7,021 bases of DNA from Bacteroidales bacterium. GTDB taxonomy: Bacteria > Bacteroidota > Bacteroidia > Bacteroidales > UBA932. The stretch spans positions 1 to 7,021 of the forward strand of contig JAFZGK010000085.1 in the NCBI GenBank assembly GCA_017555445.1. The letters run 5' to 3'. Within the stretch, counting starts at the first letter, position 1, and every line of letters begins with the position of its first letter. Made by a program: the position numbers and the translations under genes. The notes below the pieces were generated by a model. The model had not been told where the DNA came from. It worked only from the letters and a program-made list of their open reading frames with translations, and did no database searches. Shown piece by piece: positions 5,151-7,021 of the stretch.

Positions 5151-5744
5151 ATGTTTTCAATGTATAGTTCATTCAATAGCAGCCATAGAGCGGTTATCGT
5201 TCTGGTTATCATCGCATGTCTGCTGGCATGTTCTCAGAGTCTGTCGGCTCAGAGGACAGCTAACGGTCAGAGCATGGTTTCCATCTCGGCTGCTCCATCT
5301 ATGCTTCGTCCTCAGGAGGTCGGAGCTATGTTGTCGTATGGACAGTACTTACTTGAAGGCTATTGGACAGCAGGTGCCCAGGGAGGCATGCACACGCTGG
5401 TCATCAGTTCCGGTACCCGCATGAGGTATCTGGATATGATCTTCGGCGGCGGATACATGCACAGACTCGTAGGCACACGCTCCCGCAGAATCAGTCTATA
5501 CGCAGGTGGAGAGGCATTTCTAGGGTTTGAGACATACGACCCGATGAGTGAGCTCCCCTCGAATATCGATACCGGCTTACCGTCCGGTTCTTTTCTTTAC
5601 GGCATAGCTCCGCAGGTCGTTGCGGAGATCTTCCTCACCGGCAAACTGGCGCTCGTCGCCGGATGTTCTTCACCGGTAAACTTCTCATCACCAATCACAA
5701 TGGTCCGGCCTAATCTCATCGTGGGATTACGGATGAACATCTAG
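5151..5744 (+). CDS. traO: TraO-like conjugal transfer protein
   Basis: The product (197 residues) resembles TraO of Bacteroides conjugative transposons, an envelope protein encoded in their transfer operons; its exact function is poorly known. A hydrophobic segment (about 14-27, AVIVLVIIACLLAC) is followed by SLSAQR, so export with cleavage before Gln is likely; LLAC could instead act as a lipobox. Family blocks are GGGYMHRLVGTRSRRISLY (from 99), followed by GGEAFLGFE, and DTGLPSGSFLYG (140-151), ending in an amphipathic strand, LIVGLRMNI. Outer-membrane-like beta structure is expected. The frame runs up to a TTG at 5100, but that overlaps the promoter, so the ATG at 5151 is chosen; 5160 is also possible. 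In conjugative transposons traO sits among traN, traP and traQ. Here it directly follows rep without those neighbours, so it is a displaced or minimal copy, or belongs to a differently ordered element. Confidence 0.8.
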   Translation: MFSMYSSFNSSHRAVIVLVIIACLLACSQSLSAQRTANGQSMVSISAAPSMLRPQEVGAMLSYGQYLLEGYWTAGAQGGMHTLVISSGTRMRYLDMIFGGGYMHRLVGTRSRRISLYAGGEAFLGFETYDPMSELPSNIDTGLPSGSFLYGIAPQVVAEIFLTGKLALVAGCSSPVNFSSPITMVRPNLIVGLRMNI

Positions 5745-5764
5745 GGGACGAGAAGGGATCTTCC

Positions 5765-5782
5765 GACAGGTGTTCACCTGTC
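5765..5782. repeat. Inverted repeat after traO-like gene
   Basis: GACAGGTG (5765-5772) and CACCTGTC (5775-5782) are perfect 8-bp arms separated by TT, 20 bp after the traO-like stop. CCTTTTAC follows about 10 bp later. It could be the end of a terminator or, given the tiny loop, a protein-binding palindrome. Confidence 0.5.
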
Positions 5783-5810
5783 ATATTCACACCCTTTTAC
5801 ATTCTTGAAA

Positions 5811-5840
5811 AAGCAGATCCGCCGTGAGGTGCATCTGCTT
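5811..5840 (+). terminator. Hairpin in traO-DUF3575 gap, possible terminator
   Basis: AAGCAGAT (5811-5818) and ATCTGCTT (5833-5840) are 8-bp arms around a 14-nt loop. The sequence before the left arm is A-rich (GAAA); what follows is CCCGAATG with no T-run, so termination in the plus direction is uncertain. Confidence 0.4.
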
Positions 5841-5894
5841 CCCGAATGAAGCTAATGTAAACTAGATATTTAGCTATTGATTTTTACACGCGTC

Positions 5895-5922
5895 AGCAGT
5901 CACGTCGCGAGATGTGACTGCT
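5895..5922 (+). other. Long stem with GCGA tetraloop upstream of DUF3575 gene
   Basis: AGCAGTCACGTC (5895-5906) pairs with GATGTGACTGCT (5911-5922), 12 bp including one G-U, capped by GCGA, a stable GNRA tetraloop. It ends 29 bp before the ATG of the next gene and is followed by TTTAC. It could be a terminator separating the two genes, or a structured leader or processing site if they share a transcript. No TAnnTTTG promoter is visible between it and the gene. Confidence 0.6.
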
Positions 5923-5951
5923 TTACAAGAGCAATTTCAAAATTTCAAGAT

Positions 5952-6509
5952 ATGAAGGCAAGACTAATAATCACACTTATCCTTGCTGCCATGCCTATGC
6001 TCTGCCGTGCGCAGGACTGGTCCGTATCCACCAACCTCGTGGACTACGCCTGCCTGGGTACCATCAATGCGGAAGCCTCGGGCGCAGCTGGAAGGCACAT
6101 CAGCATCAATGCCTCGGCAAGGATCAATCCGTGGACGTACCATAAGGGAGATCCTAGCAGGCAGATGCAGAACCGTCATCAGACCTATGCGGCTGGAATA
6201 CGTTACTGGCCGTGGCACATCTACTCCGGCTGGTGGTTCTCGGGCATGGCCCAGTACCAGGAGTACAACAACGGAGGTATCTTCTCCCAGAGAACCGAGG
6301 AGGGAGACGCCTACGGACTCTCCGTCGGGGCCGGTTACTCACTCATGCTGCATGAGCACTGGAACATGGACTTCGGGCTCTCGCTCTGGGGCGGACAGAA
6401 GACCTACATCACGTACGCATGTCCCAGCTGCGGCAGGATCACGGACAAGGGAGCCAAATGGTTCTTCCTGCCCAATGACATCAGGATATCGATAGCATAC
6501 ATCTTCTAA
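5952..6509 (+). CDS. DUF3575 family exported protein
   Basis: The product (185 residues) begins MKARLIITLILAAMPMLCRAQ, a signal peptide with likely cleavage before Gln21, so it goes to the periplasm or outer membrane. The mature part fits DUF3575, a Bacteroidota family of predicted beta-rich outer-membrane proteins often encoded near fimbrial or conjugative genes. Matching features are TNLVDYACLGTINAEAS, INPWTYHK (58-65), GIRYWPWHIYSGWWFSG (82-98), YGLSVGAGYSLMLHEHWNM, and the CPSCG pair of cysteines (157-161) before a C-terminal aromatic strand, ISIAYIF. The frame is open 25 codons further upstream to 5877, but those codons run through the GCGA hairpin and would put a basic, cysteine-containing stretch before the signal peptide, so the ATG at 5952 is preferred. 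It probably works with the neighbouring TraO-like protein at the cell surface, an inference from location only. Confidence 0.8.
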   Translation: MKARLIITLILAAMPMLCRAQDWSVSTNLVDYACLGTINAEASGAAGRHISINASARINPWTYHKGDPSRQMQNRHQTYAAGIRYWPWHIYSGWWFSGMAQYQEYNNGGIFSQRTEEGDAYGLSVGAGYSLMLHEHWNMDFGLSLWGGQKTYITYACPSCGRITDKGAKWFFLPNDIRISIAYIF

Positions 6510-6521
6510 AAATCTCACACA

Positions 6522-7004
6522 ATGAAAATCTGGATAGGAGACAAATTCATCGACAGCTCATACTTCCGCACATGGTGTCTTAACGAGGACTTCAATCTGG
6601 TCTACTTCATCTATCAGCCGAAGGGTGCCTATCAGGGCGAGTTCTCGCTGCCGATGCTCTTCAGCAGCGCAGAGGAAGCAAAACGCTTCTACGACGAGTC
6701 TTGGAACGCCATCGCAGACGGCACCGAAGCAATCTGGTGCCTTGATGAGAAGGTGGGATTCTGCTGGAAGCTGTACTTCAAGATACACGCGCAGAAGCTC
6801 AAGGAAAGAAAGATGAAGAAAACCATAAAGCAGAAATCACATGAAGATAATAACACGCCAGGGGATCCTCAGGACGGAACTGTTCAAGGAGATAGTGTAC
6901 CACGAGAAGGTATGCTGCATAAGCTTCTGCTACGTTTATCATTACGAGGAAGACGGAGAGTACGCGACGGAGTTCCAGGTTCAGGTGCCGATGACCTTCC
7001 GTAA
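6522..7004 (+). CDS. Unrecognised small protein; frame runs on into next gene
   Basis: The gene starts 12 bp after the DUF3575 stop with the same orientation, so it is in that operon. The convincing part is about 100 residues: MKIWIGDKFIDSSYF, FNLVYFIYQPKG, GEFSLPMLFSSAEEAKRFY, AIWCLDEKVGFCWKLYF and a lysine-rich tail ending about KMKK. It is acidic and aromatic, with no signal peptide, and I do not recognise it. After about codon 105 the frame continues to a TAA at 7002-7004, but that tail (rich in R, G, P and S) overlies the start of the next gene in a different frame and looks like a non-coding shadow. A single-base shift near the A-run at 6819-6822 would end the gene either at TAA 6826-6828 or at TGA 6842-6844, the latter overlapping the next ATG as ATGA. 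Either an indel has fused the tail or the gene truly overlaps by 164 bp. Confidence 0.6.
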   Translation: MKIWIGDKFIDSSYFRTWCLNEDFNLVYFIYQPKGAYQGEFSLPMLFSSAEEAKRFYDESWNAIADGTEAIWCLDEKVGFCWKLYFKIHAQKLKERKMKKTIKQKSHEDNNTPGDPQDGTVQGDSVPREGMLHKLLLRLSLRGRRRVRDGVPGSGADDLP

Positions 7005-7021
7005 TTACCGGGAAGCACGCA
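6841..7021 (+). CDS. Unrecognised small protein, possible tandem paralogue, cut by window edge
   Basis: A frame opening at ATG 6841 reads MKIITRQGILRTELF, then EKVCCISFCYVYHYEEDG and EFQVQVPMTFRNYREAR, and stays open to the window edge after 60 codons. Upstream, the same frame is blocked by TAA at 6826-6828. Its layout follows the preceding gene: an MKI start, a hydrophobic aromatic strand at about 25-33, then EF..(Q/S)(V/L)PM.F followed by an EA(K/R) motif. I read the two as diverged tandem copies, though identity is low. GC-rich third positions match the tra-like genes. No function can be assigned; the C-terminus is missing. Confidence 0.65.
   Translation, partial: MKIITRQGILRTELFKEIVYHEKVCCISFCYVYHYEEDGEYATEFQVQVPMTFRNYREAR

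Noticed and set aside
5095..5424. 109-residue plus-strand frame overlapping the traO-like gene
   Set aside because: It runs through the promoter, and its product is cysteine-, serine- and arginine-rich with no family features; the other frame has clear TraO motifs.
5983..6495. 170-residue plus-strand frame inside the DUF3575 gene
   Set aside because: Arg/Ser/Thr/Pro-rich composition typical of an out-of-frame shadow of a GC-rich gene.
1..7021. tRNA, rRNA, CRISPR array, insertion sequence or transposase
   Set aside because: No cloverleaf, no regularly spaced repeats with spacers, no DDE or serine/tyrosine recombinase motifs were seen on either strand.

Overview
The window looks like part of a mobile genetic element, plasmid or integrative conjugative element, from a Bacteroidota host, most likely of the order Bacteroidales (Bacteroides/Prevotella type). 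This rests on a Bacteroides-type conjugation protein (TraO-like), a DUF3575 protein, a Rep_3 initiator, an ssb/radC/DUF4314 cluster, absence of strong Shine-Dalgarno sites, and two good matches to the Bacteroides promoter element TAnnTTTG. Assignments rest on reading motifs by eye; no database search was run.

Left part (1-2229). A partial unrecognised gene runs leftward off the window edge (1-377, minus). Divergent from it lies a YjbQ/UPF0047 family gene (511-924, plus), then a 400-residue unrecognised protein with degenerate WG-like repeats (987-2189, plus). A perfect 15-bp inverted repeat (2192-2229) sits between this gene and the convergent minus-strand cluster and probably terminates transcription from both sides.

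Middle part (2232-3559, minus). A compact operon carries, in transcription order, a possible 48-residue ORF, a RadC/JAB-domain protein, a single-stranded DNA-binding protein and a small DUF4314 protein. The last three are separated by 2 and 22 bp. These are typical DNA-maintenance accessories of Bacteroidales mobile elements.

Replication module (about 3597-5071). A gene-poor stretch of about 480 bp holds four 17-bp direct repeats (core TGGGACATTTTGAATAC) plus a half copy, with the first two intervals at 22 and 33 bp. It also holds a 10-bp-arm inverted repeat and repeated AATCGG words. It leads into a 334-residue Rep_3 replication initiator (4039-5043). I read this as an iteron origin with its cognate initiator, probably also autoregulating rep.

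Right part (5104-7021, plus). A well-formed Bacteroides-type promoter drives a TraO-like conjugation protein (5151-5744). A 207-bp gap with three hairpins follows, then a DUF3575 protein (5952-6509) and two small unrecognised genes that look like tandem paralogues (6522 onward and 6841 onward). The frame of the first runs on through the start of the second, which suggests an indel or an unusual overlap. The second is cut by the window edge.
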